64,000 nt of DNA. Origin: Devosia sp. Root436. GTDB lineage: Bacteria; Pseudomonadota; Alphaproteobacteria; Rhizobiales; Devosiaceae. The DNA lies in NCBI RefSeq assembly GCF_001426345.1, contig NZ_LMEM01000014.1, positions 186,001 to 250,000 of the forward strand, read 5' to 3'. Shown piece by piece: positions 8,830 through 17,302 of the stretch. Both the position numbers and the translations under genes were made by a program. Position 1 is the stretch's first letter; every line of letters starts with the position of its first letter. The notes under the pieces are model-generated. The model was given only the letters and a program-made list of their open reading frames with translations, searched no databases and was not told where the DNA came from.

Positions 8830-9771
8830 ATGACCGAACCCGCCGCCGACCCCAAAACCGTGGCCGAGGCCGCCGCCCTGCTGCGCGCGGGCCGGCTCTG
8901 CGCTTTTCCCACCGAGACCGTCTATGGGCTGGGGGCGGATGCGACCGACGCCGATGCGGTGCTGTCGATCTATGAGACCAAGGGGCGGCCGCGCTTCAAT
9001 CCCCTGATCGTCCATTGCGCCGGGCTTGATATGGCCCGGACGCTGGCGGTGTTTTCGCCGCTGGCGCTGAAGGTGGCGAGCCTGTGGCCGGGCAGCCTGA
9101 CGCTGGTATTGCCGGCGAAACCGGGCAATGGGCTGGCCGATGTGGTTATGGCGGGGCTCGATAGCGTGGCGATCCGGATTCCCGACCATGCCCTGGCGCT
9201 GGAGCTGATCGCGGCCGTGGGGCGGCCACTGGCGGCGCCATCGGCCAATCCGTCGGGGCGGCTGTCGCCGACGACGGCCGCGCAGGTGCGGCGGGGATTT
9301 GGCGGCATTGTGCCAGTGCTCGATGGCGGCCCATGCCGGGCGGGGGTGGAATCCACCATCGTCCGGGTCGAGGGGGATCGGCTGGTGCAATTGCGCGCCG
9401 GGGCGGTGGCGCGGGAGGAAATCGAGCGAAAGCTGGGTGTGACCGTCGCGGTGGCGGAGAAGGACGCGGCGGTGGCGGCGCCGGGCATGCTGGCGAGCCA
9501 CTATGCGCCCAATGCGCTGCTGCGGCTCGATGCCGAACCGCGCGAGGGTGAGGCATATCTGGCATTTGGCGAGGGGCCGGATTTTGGCGGGGTGACGCGG
9601 AACCTGTCACCGGCGGGAGATCTGCACGAGGCAGCGCGGAACCTGTTTGCGATGCTGCATGAGCTGGATGCGGCGGGGGTAGGGGTGATCGCGGTGGCGC
9701 CGATTCCGGAGACGGGATTGGGCGAGGCGATCAATGACCGGCTGGCACGGGCGGCGGCGCCGCGGGGGTAG
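8830..9771 (+). CDS. L-threonylcarbamoyladenylate synthase (Sua5 type)
   Basis: A 313-aa protein with the YrdC/TsaC domain (CAFPTETVYGLGADATD; ETKGRPRFNPLIVH; SLWPGSLTLVL; PLAAPSANPSGRLSPTTA) followed by the Sua5 C-terminal domain (about 210-313, including ASHYAPNA). It makes threonylcarbamoyl-AMP from threonine, bicarbonate and ATP for the tRNA t6A37 modification. The extra C-terminal domain makes it Sua5-like rather than the short TsaC. It is divergent from the deacetylase with about 60 bp between starts. Confidence 0.94.
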   Translation: MTEPAADPKTVAEAAALLRAGRLCAFPTETVYGLGADATDADAVLSIYETKGRPRFNPLIVHCAGLDMARTLAVFSPLALKVASLWPGSLTLVLPAKPGNGLADVVMAGLDSVAIRIPDHALALELIAAVGRPLAAPSANPSGRLSPTTAAQVRRGFGGIVPVLDGGPCRAGVESTIVRVEGDRLVQLRAGAVAREEIERKLGVTVAVAEKDAAVAAPGMLASHYAPNALLRLDAEPREGEAYLAFGEGPDFGGVTRNLSPAGDLHEAARNLFAMLHELDAAGVGVIAVAPIPETGLGEAINDRLARAAAPRG

Positions 9772-9779
9772 GGCTGCTC

Positions 9780-9806
9780 TTACCTCTCCCCCAAAGGGAG
9801 AGGTAA
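9780..9806. terminator. Perfect 11-bp inverted repeat between convergent genes
   Basis: TTACCTCTCCC (9780-9790), a 5-nt CCAAA loop, then GGGAGAGGTAA (9796-9806). It lies between the convergent Sua5 and DnaJ-like genes. There is no long U-run, so termination efficiency is uncertain; the same core also occurs in REP-like elements elsewhere in the window. Confidence 0.55.
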
Positions 9807-9812
9807 GGAAGG

Positions 9813-10754
9813 CTAATCCCGAACCTTGTACGGCTTTTGATCCCGCATGAATCGGGCCAAAGCTTCCAAATCCGGATCGCCGCCGGGGGGCAGGACGACC
9901 CGTAGGTTCACATACAAGTCGCCACCGCCATGGAGGCCCTTGCCCTTGAGGCGGAGGGCCTTTGATGTATCGACGCCGGGGGGCAGGTTGAGTTCGACCG
10001 AACCGTCCAGCGTGGGCACGCGGACCTTGGCGCCGAGCACGGCTTCGTAGAGCGTCAGCGCGACATCGGTGCGCAGGTCGGCGCCGTCGCGGCGGAACTG
10101 CTTGGATTTCTCGAAACGCACGGTAACCAGCGCGTCGCCGGGCTCGCCCAGGCCGGGCGAGCCCTGGCCCTTGAGGCGAATCTGCTGGCCTTCCTCGACC
10201 TTTTCGGGAAGCTTGACCGACAGCACCTTGCCCGAAGGCATGCGCACCGGGACCGCGGCGGCCTTGTGGGCATCTTCCAGCGACACGGCAGCGGTGACGA
10301 CGATATCCTCGCCCTTCATGCTGCGGCCGCCACCGGCCGTCGCGCCGGCAAAGGGGTCCCACTGGGCGCCGCCGGTAGGGCCGCGGCCATTGCCCATGCC
10401 GCCGCGCGGCTGGCCACCGAAGCCGCTCATGAATTCCTTGAGAATGTCCTCGGCCGAAAAGCCTGCGCCGGCCCCGCCACTGCGGGCGCCACGCGCGCCG
10501 CCGCCGCCGGGACTGAAGCCGGCGAATTTGGGGTTGCCGTCGGCGTCGATCTCGCCGCGATCGAACTGGGCCCGCTTGCCGGCATCGGTCAGCAGGTCAT
10601 AGGCATTGGTCGCCTCGGCAAATTTGCCGTGCGCCGAGGGATCGTCCGGGTTCTGGTCGGGGTGATACTTCTTGGCCAGCTTGCGATAGGCGGACTTGAT
10701 GTCCTTCTCGCTCGCCGATCTTTGCACCCCAAGCACGGTATAGGGATCGCGCAT
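9813..10754 (-). CDS. DnaJ-like co-chaperone without zinc fingers (CbpA type)
   Basis: A 313-aa type II Hsp40. The J-domain is at residues 4-66 with the HPD motif at 31-33 that stimulates DnaK ATPase. A Gly-rich linker (about 80-140) follows, then the C-terminal substrate-binding domains (VSLEDAHKAAAVPVRMPSGK; VKLPEKVEEGQQIRLKGQG; LNLPPGVDTSKALRLKGKG). The four CxxCxGxG zinc repeats of DnaJ are absent, so it is CbpA/DjlA-like, not DnaJ itself. It is transcribed divergently from pdxH. Confidence 0.92.
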   Translation of the reverse strand: MRDPYTVLGVQRSASEKDIKSAYRKLAKKYHPDQNPDDPSAHGKFAEATNAYDLLTDAGKRAQFDRGEIDADGNPKFAGFSPGGGGARGARSGGAGAGFSAEDILKEFMSGFGGQPRGGMGNGRGPTGGAQWDPFAGATAGGGRSMKGEDIVVTAAVSLEDAHKAAAVPVRMPSGKVLSVKLPEKVEEGQQIRLKGQGSPGLGEPGDALVTVRFEKSKQFRRDGADLRTDVALTLYEAVLGAKVRVPTLDGSVELNLPPGVDTSKALRLKGKGLHGGGDLYVNLRVVLPPGGDPDLEALARFMRDQKPYKVRD

Positions 10755-10860
10755 TTGGTCCGTTCAATGTCGAGGGCGTTGCTTCGCCCAAGGTTCAAGT
10801 CCTATATGGCCACCGCCCCCGGTAATGTCCAGTTATGCGCGACGAAGGGATGATTCCACC

Positions 10861-11484
10861 ATGCTCCAGACGCTGACCGAGCGCCTGTTCGACGACAGCG
10901 ACCGTGCCGACCTCGATCCCTTTGCCGTGTTCGAGGAGTGGTTCGCCTTGGCCAAAGAGGCCGAGGCCAACGATCCCCATGCCATGGCCTTGGCCAGCGT
11001 CGATGGCGATGGACTGCCCGATGTGCGCATGGTGCTGCTCAACGCGCGGGATGCGCGGGGGTTCTGTTTTTTTACCAATTTCGAGAGCGAGAAGGGCAAG
11101 CAACTGCTGGCCCAGCCCAAGGCGGCCATGGTGATGCACTGGAAGTCGCTGCGGCGGCAGGTGCGGATGCGCGGCCCGGTGGAGGTGGTGACGCCACAGG
11201 AGGCGGACGCCTATTTCGCCTCGCGGGCCAAGGGCAGCCAGATCGCCTCGTCGGCCTCCGAGCAGTCCCGGCCGGTTTCGAGCCGCGCGGCCTTGTTGAC
11301 GCGGGTGGCCGAGATCAGCGCCGAAATCGGCGAAAACCCGGTGGTGCGGCCAATGCACTGGTCGGGGTTCCGGCTGGTGCCCGACAGTATCGAATTCTGG
11401 AAGGATGGGGAGTTCCGGTTGCATGACCGGGTAAGGTTCACCCGCGCGAGTGGCGGCTGGAGGAGCGAAAGGCTCTATCCTTAG
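10861..11484 (+). CDS. pdxH: Pyridoxamine 5'-phosphate oxidase
   Basis: A 207-aa FMN enzyme that oxidises pyridoxine or pyridoxamine 5'-phosphate to pyridoxal 5'-phosphate. Seen motifs are MALASVDGDGLPDVRMVLL, FCFFTNFESEKGKQL, HWKSLRRQVRMRGPVE, the segment from SRAKGSQIASSASEQS to RPVSSRA, and the C-terminal IEFWKDGEFRLHDR with FTR. The ATG at 10861 matches the family N-terminus better than the ORF opening at 10825. It is divergent from the DnaJ-like gene. Confidence 0.96.
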   Translation: MLQTLTERLFDDSDRADLDPFAVFEEWFALAKEAEANDPHAMALASVDGDGLPDVRMVLLNARDARGFCFFTNFESEKGKQLLAQPKAAMVMHWKSLRRQVRMRGPVEVVTPQEADAYFASRAKGSQIASSASEQSRPVSSRAALLTRVAEISAEIGENPVVRPMHWSGFRLVPDSIEFWKDGEFRLHDRVRFTRASGGWRSERLYP

Positions 11485-11522
11485 GGGATGCGCACAATGT
11501 TGCCGCATCCACGGAGCTTCCC

Positions 11523-11647
11523 TTCTCCCCTTGAGGGAGAAGGTGCCTCCCCGGGGTTTGTTCCACAAGCACCGGACTTGCGGAGAGAACCCCTCACCCG
11601 CAATTTCCTCTGAACGAGGAAATTGCCCCCTCTCCCTCAAGGGGCGA
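11523..11647. repeat. REP-like palindromes downstream of pdxH
   Basis: This 262-bp gene-free stretch contains an inverted repeat CTTCTCCCCTTGAGGGAGAAGG (about 11523-11546, imperfect), a perfect 10-bp one at 11601-11625 (CAATTTCCTC-TGAAC-GAGGAAATTG), and CCCCCTCTCCCTCAAGGGG. These can form successive hairpins after pdxH and look like a composite REP-like element. No other feature was seen between 11485 and 11746. Confidence 0.6.
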
Positions 11648-11746
11648 GGGGGAACTCCACTCTTGGTGCGCATTGTCGGGACAAGCACGCACCTTCCCAA
11701 TCTCCACCACCTCGCCTAAAACCCTCCCGTGGCTTGAGGGTGGATC

Positions 11747-12955
11747 ATGGTCTGGGGGCAGGAGCGGCCGGTGCCGGTCAAGTTTACCGGAAAGCGGGGA
11801 GAGCTGGCGGCCATGCTGCTGCGCGGCTATGTGCTGCTCATTCCCACCATCGGGCTCTATCGGTTCTGGCTGACGACGTGGAAGCGGCGGTTCTATTGGG
11901 CCAATACCGAGATCGATGGCGATCCGCTGGAATATACCGGCAATGCCATCCAACTGCTGCTCGGCTTCCTGATGGCGCTGGCGGTGTTCGTGCCGCTTTA
12001 CGGGCTGTTCTTCTATCTCTCCACGCAATCGTCCGAAGCGGCCATTGTCGGCTATTCGGGTGTCGCGGTGCTGGTCTGGTTCCTCATGGGCTATGCCATC
12101 TACCGGGCGCGGGACTTCCGGCTGTCGCGGACCCTGTGGCGCGGCATACGCTGCGATCAGGGCGGCAGCGCCTGGGGCTATGCCATCAGGCGCTTCTTCT
12201 GGTCGCTGCTGGTACTGGCGACGGCGGGGCTGGCCTATCCGTTCATGGCGGCAAACCTGTGGGCCTATCGCTACCGCCATAGCTGGTATGGCGACCGGCA
12301 ATTCGGCTTTACGGGCAGTTGGAGGCAGCTCGCGCGCCCGTTCTATGTGTCCTATGTCGCCATCGCGCTGATCGCTGCGGCGGGATTGGGCACGGGCTGG
12401 GCCATGGGCGGGGTGCCAGTGAGCGGCGTGCCCAGCGTCGGGGGCGTCGTGGTGATGGTCATCGCCGTCGCGCTGATTGGCCTGCTGGTGCTCTATTACC
12501 AGTCGCGCGAGATCAGCCGCATGTTCTCTTCGGTGCGGCTGGGACAGGCAGCGCTTGCCGTTTCGGTGCGGGCGCGGAGTCTGGTCGGGCAATATGTGCT
12601 GTTCGGGCTCGCCTTGGCCGGGAGTTACGTCGTGCTGGCGATTGGCGGGCTGGTCGTGCTGGGCTCGGTGGCGAGCGGGGCGTTTGCGGGGGGTGAATTC
12701 GATCTGCAGGTGTTCATGCAGAACCTGCAGGGGAGCTTCAGCGTGCTGCTTGCCATTGTCTTCGGCTATCTGCTGCTGCTGGGCGCTTTCAGCCTGATGG
12801 TGGAACTGTTCCTGGGGCTGGGTTTCTGGAAACTGGTGGCGCAAGGCGCCAGCATCACCGGGCTCGACAGCCTGCGTGACGTCAAGGCGCGGGGCGAGGA
12901 TGCCCGCCTTGGCGGCGAGGGCCTGGCCGATGCGCTCAATGTCGGAGCCTATTGA
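11747..12955 (+). CDS. DUF898 (YjgN-like) inner membrane protein
   Basis: A 402-aa polytopic membrane protein. The N-terminus (VKFTGKRGELAAMLLRGYVL followed by IPTIGLYRFWLTTWKRRFYW) is the conserved opening of the DUF898/YjgN family. Several hydrophobic helices follow at roughly 65-85, 100-120, 155-180, 205-225 and 240-260, and two more near the C-terminus. Function is unknown for the family. Its stop overlaps the ATG of the M48 peptidase gene (ATGA), so the two are co-translated and probably work together at the membrane. Confidence 0.85.
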   Translation: MVWGQERPVPVKFTGKRGELAAMLLRGYVLLIPTIGLYRFWLTTWKRRFYWANTEIDGDPLEYTGNAIQLLLGFLMALAVFVPLYGLFFYLSTQSSEAAIVGYSGVAVLVWFLMGYAIYRARDFRLSRTLWRGIRCDQGGSAWGYAIRRFFWSLLVLATAGLAYPFMAANLWAYRYRHSWYGDRQFGFTGSWRQLARPFYVSYVAIALIAAAGLGTGWAMGGVPVSGVPSVGGVVVMVIAVALIGLLVLYYQSREISRMFSSVRLGQAALAVSVRARSLVGQYVLFGLALAGSYVVLAIGGLVVLGSVASGAFAGGEFDLQVFMQNLQGSFSVLLAIVFGYLLLLGAFSLMVELFLGLGFWKLVAQGASITGLDSLRDVKARGEDARLGGEGLADALNVGAY

Positions 12956-14088
12956 TGAGCGAGAGCATCGCGGCGCGCTTTCACGATGGGCTGACGGCAG
13001 AGGTTCACCTCGTGGGGCTCATCCACGAGGCCGGGGCGCTGGTGATCCGCGCCGGGGATGGCGCCGAGCTGGGGCGCTGGGCGACGGCCGATCTCTTTGC
13101 CATGCACGGCCGGAAGGACGAATTGCGGCTGGGCGCCAATGGACAGCCGACCGGTGCCCGCGTGGTGGTCAAGGGGCGCGAGGATGTGGCGCGGGTGCTG
13201 GCGACCTTGCCGGTGCTGCATCAGAAGCGGCGGCAGCAGGCCGGGCGGGAAATCCGCATCGCGGTGACCGCCACCGTGGCGCTGGCGGCAGTGATCCTCG
13301 CCTATCTCTACGGCGTGCCGCTGCTGGCCGGCCGCATTACCGCACTGGTGCCGCCCGACTGGGAACGGAGCCTGGGCGAGACCGTGGCGCGGCAGATGCA
13401 GGCCAGCCTCGGCGACGAGAGCGGTTTCCAGGTTTGCGACAGCAACCCCGATAGCCTCGCCAACCGGGCTATCGCGCGGTTCGGGGCGGCGGCGCTGGAG
13501 GGGTCGGGATCGCCATTCGAGCTCGATATCCGGGTGGTCAAGTCCGACATTCCCAATGCCTTCGCGCTGCCGGGCGGGCAGGTCTTCTTCTTTTCGGCGC
13601 TGCTGGACCAGGCCGAGACGCAGGATGAGTTTGCCGGCGTGCTGGCCCATGAGGTGGGCCATGTGGCGCACCGGCACGGCATGGAACAGCTGATTTCCAC
13701 GGCCGGCACCGGCGCGCTGATCGGCTTCATCCTCGGCGACATGACGGGCATTTCGGTGGCGGCGGGCCTGGGCGCGACCATCATCGACGCCCGCTTCTCG
13801 CGCGATGCCGAGCGGCAGGCCGATGCCTTTGCCGGCCATGTGGCCGAACGCATGGATTTCAACCCGGCCGGGCTGGCCGACCTCATCAACCGGGTCGGGG
13901 CGGACGATGAATTCGCCCGCGCGCTGGCTTTGCTCAGCACGCATCCGCTGACCGATGACCGCAAGGCGGCGCTGGAGATACTGAGCCAGCAGCGGCCGGC
14001 CGGGCTGGAGCCGCCGTTCACATCGGCGGAATGGAACGCCATCCGCGCCATGTGCGGCGCGCCCGATCCCAAGACCAAGCGCAAATGA
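12955..14088 (+). CDS. M48 family zinc metallopeptidase, membrane-anchored
   Basis: 377 aa. The N-terminal segment of about 100 residues is cytoplasmic (EVHLVGLIHEAGALVIRAGD), followed by one transmembrane helix (about 104-124) and a peptidase domain with the zinc site HEVGH at 232-236 and the third ligand in the RDAERQADAFAGH glutamate. This architecture is typical of M48 peptidases paired with YjgN-like DUF898 proteins. The likely role is membrane or envelope protein quality control; the substrate is unknown. The start at 12955 uses the ATGA overlap with the DUF898 gene. Confidence 0.9.
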   Translation: MSESIAARFHDGLTAEVHLVGLIHEAGALVIRAGDGAELGRWATADLFAMHGRKDELRLGANGQPTGARVVVKGREDVARVLATLPVLHQKRRQQAGREIRIAVTATVALAAVILAYLYGVPLLAGRITALVPPDWERSLGETVARQMQASLGDESGFQVCDSNPDSLANRAIARFGAAALEGSGSPFELDIRVVKSDIPNAFALPGGQVFFFSALLDQAETQDEFAGVLAHEVGHVAHRHGMEQLISTAGTGALIGFILGDMTGISVAAGLGATIIDARFSRDAERQADAFAGHVAERMDFNPAGLADLINRVGADDEFARALALLSTHPLTDDRKAALEILSQQRPAGLEPPFTSAEWNAIRAMCGAPDPKTKRK

Positions 14089-14162
14089 TCGCTGGCCGGG
14101 GAAATCTTCAAATTCGCGCAATACCTTGCGGGTAATCTCGCGGCGCATGTGAAGGGGCGGCA

Positions 14163-14978
14163 TTGCGCATACTGATCCGAACATCGAAATGGGCAATTGT
14201 GGCGCGCCGGCTGGGCAGCGTCGCGGTGCCGCTCGTCATCATTTCGGTGCTGCTGCACTGGTTCCGGCTGATCACCAGCGACCTGTTCCTGGTGGCGGCG
14301 CTGGCAGCAGGCCTGGTGGCCCTGCTGGCGGTGTTGGCCGCGCTGGTCGCGCTGGCGCGGCTATGGCAGACCGGCGACCAGGGCTGGGGCAGGGCGCTGG
14401 CCGGGCTGCTGTTCGGCACGCTGAGCCTGTTGCCCTTTGCCTGGTACGGCAGCCTGATGCTGACCTATCCACCGGTGACGGACATTTCCACGACCGATCG
14501 GGCACTACTGCCGCTGGTCTTCGAGCCGGGCATGCAGGCCATGCCGGCGCCCAAAATGCTTTCGGCCGAGGAGATGGCGGCGGTGTTTCCCAATGTCGAA
14601 ACGCGCACCTATCCGTTGGGCCTGGTGCCGACCTTCGGCCTGGTGCGAGGGCTGGTGGCCGCCAATGGCTGGGACATCCGCCTGTTGCGAGAGCCGACCG
14701 CCGGGTTCGATCCGGGACAGGTCAATGCCCAGATCGTGACCTTGCCGGGCTGGCGCGAGGAAGTGGTGATCCGCGTGACCGGCAACCTTACATCGTCGGT
14801 GGTCGATATGCGTTCGGCTTCGCTCAATGCGCTGCATGACTTCGGCGCCAACGGCACGCGCATCGAGGACTTCCTCGGGGCGCTGGACGATGCGGTGACG
14901 GGGCTGCTGCGCGACAATCCCAATGCGAACATGCCGCTGGAGGCGGGGACGGAGGAGACGGAACAGGCGGTGGAGTAG
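14163..14978 (+). CDS. DUF1499 family membrane protein
   Basis: A 271-aa protein with three predicted N-terminal transmembrane helices (about 18-35, 40-65, 78-98) and a soluble C-terminal region. The tail VVDMRSASLNALHDFGANG followed by RIEDFLGAL fits the DUF1499 pattern, as does PPVTDISTTD just after the last helix. Function is unknown. It lies 75 bp downstream of the M48 peptidase on the same strand and may belong to the same transcription unit. Confidence 0.75.
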   Translation: MRILIRTSKWAIVARRLGSVAVPLVIISVLLHWFRLITSDLFLVAALAAGLVALLAVLAALVALARLWQTGDQGWGRALAGLLFGTLSLLPFAWYGSLMLTYPPVTDISTTDRALLPLVFEPGMQAMPAPKMLSAEEMAAVFPNVETRTYPLGLVPTFGLVRGLVAANGWDIRLLREPTAGFDPGQVNAQIVTLPGWREEVVIRVTGNLTSSVVDMRSASLNALHDFGANGTRIEDFLGALDDAVTGLLRDNPNANMPLEAGTEETEQAVE

Positions 14979-14990
14979 CGTCTCAACAAT

Positions 14991-15083
14991 CGCCGGACCG
15001 TCCTCGGGCTTGACCCGAGGACCATTGGCCGCTTGTGCCGTGTTGAGGACGGCCCTCGGGTCAAGCCCGAGGGCGGTCCGGCG
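14991..15083. repeat. Long inverted repeat, two copies of a REP-like element
   Basis: A 30-nt arm at 14991-15020 (starts CGCCGGACCGTCCTCGGG) and its near-perfect reverse complement at 15054-15083 (ends GAGGGCGGTCCGGCG). Each arm itself contains a CTCGGG/CCCGAG hairpin. It lies between the convergent DUF1499 and MBL-fold genes and is probably a mobile palindromic element that also stops transcription. Confidence 0.75.
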
Positions 15084-15110
15084 GGTGGGGTTGTATGAGC
15101 GAAGGCCCCC

Positions 15111-16061
15111 TCACCCGGCGCTACGCGCCGACCTCTCCCCCGAAGGGAGAGGTGAAGAAGATATCCGCATCCCCAGCGGCCCCCGCGACACCCTCAGTTC
15201 TCCAAGCCCCTCCAGATATTCGACATGGGCCGTGATGGTCAGGCGGGCGGCGCGGCGGACCGGCAAGGGCTGGGCGGGATAGATTGCCGCCACGATCGCC
15301 GAAACGGTGCGGGCGCCGGCGCGGACGGCGGCGACCACCTGTTCGTTGCGCATCTGGCGGTGGGCCCGAAGAGCGGTCGCATAGGCAGGCCCATCGGCGA
15401 TGGGGCCGCCATGGGCGGGGACATATTGGCAGCAGGGCAGGGCGATGACCTTGTCGAGCGAGGCCAGATAGTCTGCCATCGAGCCGTCGGGGACCGAGAC
15501 CAGCGTCGAATTCCAGCCCATGACATGGTCGCCGCTGAGCAGGATATCGCCAATGCCGAAGGCCAGGTGATTGGCACAGTGGCCCGGCGTGGTGTGGACG
15601 GTGACGGGCAGGTCGCCCGCGGTGATGGCTTCACCGTCGACCAGCGTACGGTCTGGCACCAGATCCCAATCGCAGGACTTGCGGATGGGATTGCGCTCGA
15701 ATCGGCGCAGCGGGCGCGACAAGCGATGCGGGCCGCCGAACCAGAGCGGGGCGCCCAGGTCGCGCGCCAGCCGCGCAGCCGATGCGCTGTGGTCGCGGTG
15801 GGTATGCGAAAGGATGATGGCATCGACCGGCCGGCCGCCGATGGCATCGACCAGCGCGGCGAGATGAACCGGATCGTCGGGCCCCGGATCGACCAGCGCA
15901 AGCCGCTCATGGCCCAGCAGAAAACTGTTGGTGCCGGTGAAGGTATAGGCGCTCCCATTGGGCGCGGTAACGCGGGTAATGCCGGACGCAACGGGCACGG
16001 CGCGGCCGGTCTGGGGGTCGAAGTCCCTGTCGAAGGACAGGGCCGGAACGGGTGACGCCAT
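15111..16061 (-). CDS. MBL-fold metallo-hydrolase (LACTB2-like)
   Basis: About 316 aa. The metallo-beta-lactamase zinc motif is LSHTHRDHSA, followed by TTPGHCANHLAF, LLSGDHVMGW and VPAHGGP, and a C-terminal winged-helix-like segment (TVSAIVAAIYP, LTITAHVEYLEGLGEL) as in LACTB2-type hydrolases. The substrate is unknown. The ATG at 16061 is taken as start; a GTG at 16070 is possible. The last 15 or so residues (SSPLPSGERSARSAG) are encoded by a palindromic REP-like sequence, so the natural C-terminus seems to have been extended by insertion of that element. Confidence 0.85.
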   Translation of the reverse strand: MASPVPALSFDRDFDPQTGRAVPVASGITRVTAPNGSAYTFTGTNSFLLGHERLALVDPGPDDPVHLAALVDAIGGRPVDAIILSHTHRDHSASAARLARDLGAPLWFGGPHRLSRPLRRFERNPIRKSCDWDLVPDRTLVDGEAITAGDLPVTVHTTPGHCANHLAFGIGDILLSGDHVMGWNSTLVSVPDGSMADYLASLDKVIALPCCQYVPAHGGPIADGPAYATALRAHRQMRNEQVVAAVRAGARTVSAIVAAIYPAQPLPVRRAARLTITAHVEYLEGLGELRVSRGPLGMRISSSPLPSGERSARSAG

Positions 16062-16157
16062 TGCACTCACTTTGTCGAGAGACTAAAGAAGTCGTGATTT
16101 GAACGACAGCGCGGCCCGGGAGGGGACGCCGGTTCAGACAAGCATGGAAGGTATGAA

Positions 16158-16769
16158 ATGGCCGTGACTTTGACCACGCCCAACACGCTGCTCGGCGTAT
16201 TCCAGCCCAAGGGCGATACTGCCAAGCTGGCAGCCAATCTCGCAACGGTCGTGCTCGGCACGCTGCTCATCACCATCTGCGCCAAGATCAACGTACCGGT
16301 CTGGCCGGTTCCGGTGACGCTGCAGGGCTTTGCCATCGCGGCGCTGTCGGCGGCCTTCGGCCTGCGCATCGGCGTCGCCACGGTGGCGCTCTACCTGCTC
16401 GAAGGCGCCTTCGGCCTGCCGGTCTTCGCCGCCGGCGGGGGCCTGGTCTATCTCGTCGGCCCGACCGGCGGGTTCCTGCTCGGGTTCCTGGTGATGGCCG
16501 CCATCGTCGGCTATGCCGCCGACAGGGGCGCTTCGGGCAAGCCGCTGACCCTGTTTGCCGCCATGGTCGCCGCCGACGCCGTGCTGCTGGTGCTGGGCTT
16601 TGTCTGGCTGCTGGCCTTGTCCGGCAATGCCGGCTGGATCGACCAGAACAATGTGGTCGGCTCGGCCTATGCCGGCGCCATCCAGCCGTTCATCATCTGG
16701 GATATCCTCAAGATGGCCCTGGCCGCGCTGACTGTAACCGGCGCCTGGAACATCCTGGCCAAGCGCTAA
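16158..16769 (+). CDS. bioY: Biotin transporter substrate-binding component BioY
   Basis: A 203-aa protein with about six transmembrane helices and the BioY motifs VPVWPVPVTLQGFAIAALS, YLLEGAFGLPVFAAGGG and GPTGGFLLGF. BioY is the S-component of the ECF biotin importer and can work alone or with BioMN; bioM and bioN are not adjacent. GGAAGG lies 6 bp before the ATG. No BioR-like TTATAGATAA operator was seen in the 96 bp upstream. A strong terminator follows. Confidence 0.93.
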   Translation: MAVTLTTPNTLLGVFQPKGDTAKLAANLATVVLGTLLITICAKINVPVWPVPVTLQGFAIAALSAAFGLRIGVATVALYLLEGAFGLPVFAAGGGLVYLVGPTGGFLLGFLVMAAIVGYAADRGASGKPLTLFAAMVAADAVLLVLGFVWLLALSGNAGWIDQNNVVGSAYAGAIQPFIIWDILKMALAALTVTGAWNILAKR

Positions 16770-16786
16770 ACCTCTGTAAAAGACTG

Positions 16787-16816
16787 AAAAGGCCGGCCTC
16801 GCGCCGGCCTTTTGCT
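16787..16816 (+). terminator. Rho-independent terminator after bioY
   Basis: AAAAGGCCGGC, a short CTC loop, then GCGCCGGCCTTTTGCTT. The G+C-rich stem is followed by a T-run on the plus strand and starts 17 bp after the bioY stop. Confidence 0.85.
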
Positions 16817-16900
16817 TGACATTTTACTGCTCAGTGAGCAACGGATGGGCGCATATTCTGGTGTCGCCGCAAGGCGGCTGGCTATTGGGCTGGGGGAACC

Positions 16901-17302
16901 ATGATTGACGCACCGATGCGCACGGTGCTGATTGCCGACGCCAATGCCGACAGTCGCCGGCCGCTGCGAGACGCGCTGAGTGATGCAGGCTTTGCCGTTG
17001 TCGAGGTCGACGATGGCATGGAGGCCATCGAGACATTGGGCCGCGAGGCCTTCGACGTGGTGGTGACCGATCTGTGGATGCCGCGCGCCGACGGCATCGC
17101 GATCATCCAGTCCATGCGGGCCATATCGCCGGCAGCCGAGATATTCGTGGTCACCGGGGGCGGGCCGGGTCTCTCCATCGCCACGGCAGCGGCGCTGGCG
17201 CTGGTCTGGGGTGCCCGCAAGGTCTATGTGAAGCCGTTCGAGATGGGCGAGCTGATCGTCGATATCAGGGCACTGTTCGGCTCGCTAGCGCAGCACCGAT
17301 AG
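16901..17302 (+). CDS. Single-domain response regulator (CheY-like)
   Basis: A 133-aa receiver domain with no output domain. The acidic pocket residue is D13, the phospho-acceptor D57 is in VVVTDLWMPRADG, the switch threonine is T85 (FVVTGG) and the conserved lysine is K111 (YVKPFEMGEL). No kinase is adjacent, so its partner is unknown. Its 3' end overlaps the convergent MarR gene by 18 bp. Confidence 0.88.
   Translation: MIDAPMRTVLIADANADSRRPLRDALSDAGFAVVEVDDGMEAIETLGREAFDVVVTDLWMPRADGIAIIQSMRAISPAAEIFVVTGGGPGLSIATAAALALVWGARKVYVKPFEMGELIVDIRALFGSLAQHR

Noticed and set aside
16062-16157. BioR operator upstream of bioY
   Set aside because: No TTATAGATAA-like palindrome is present in this interval.
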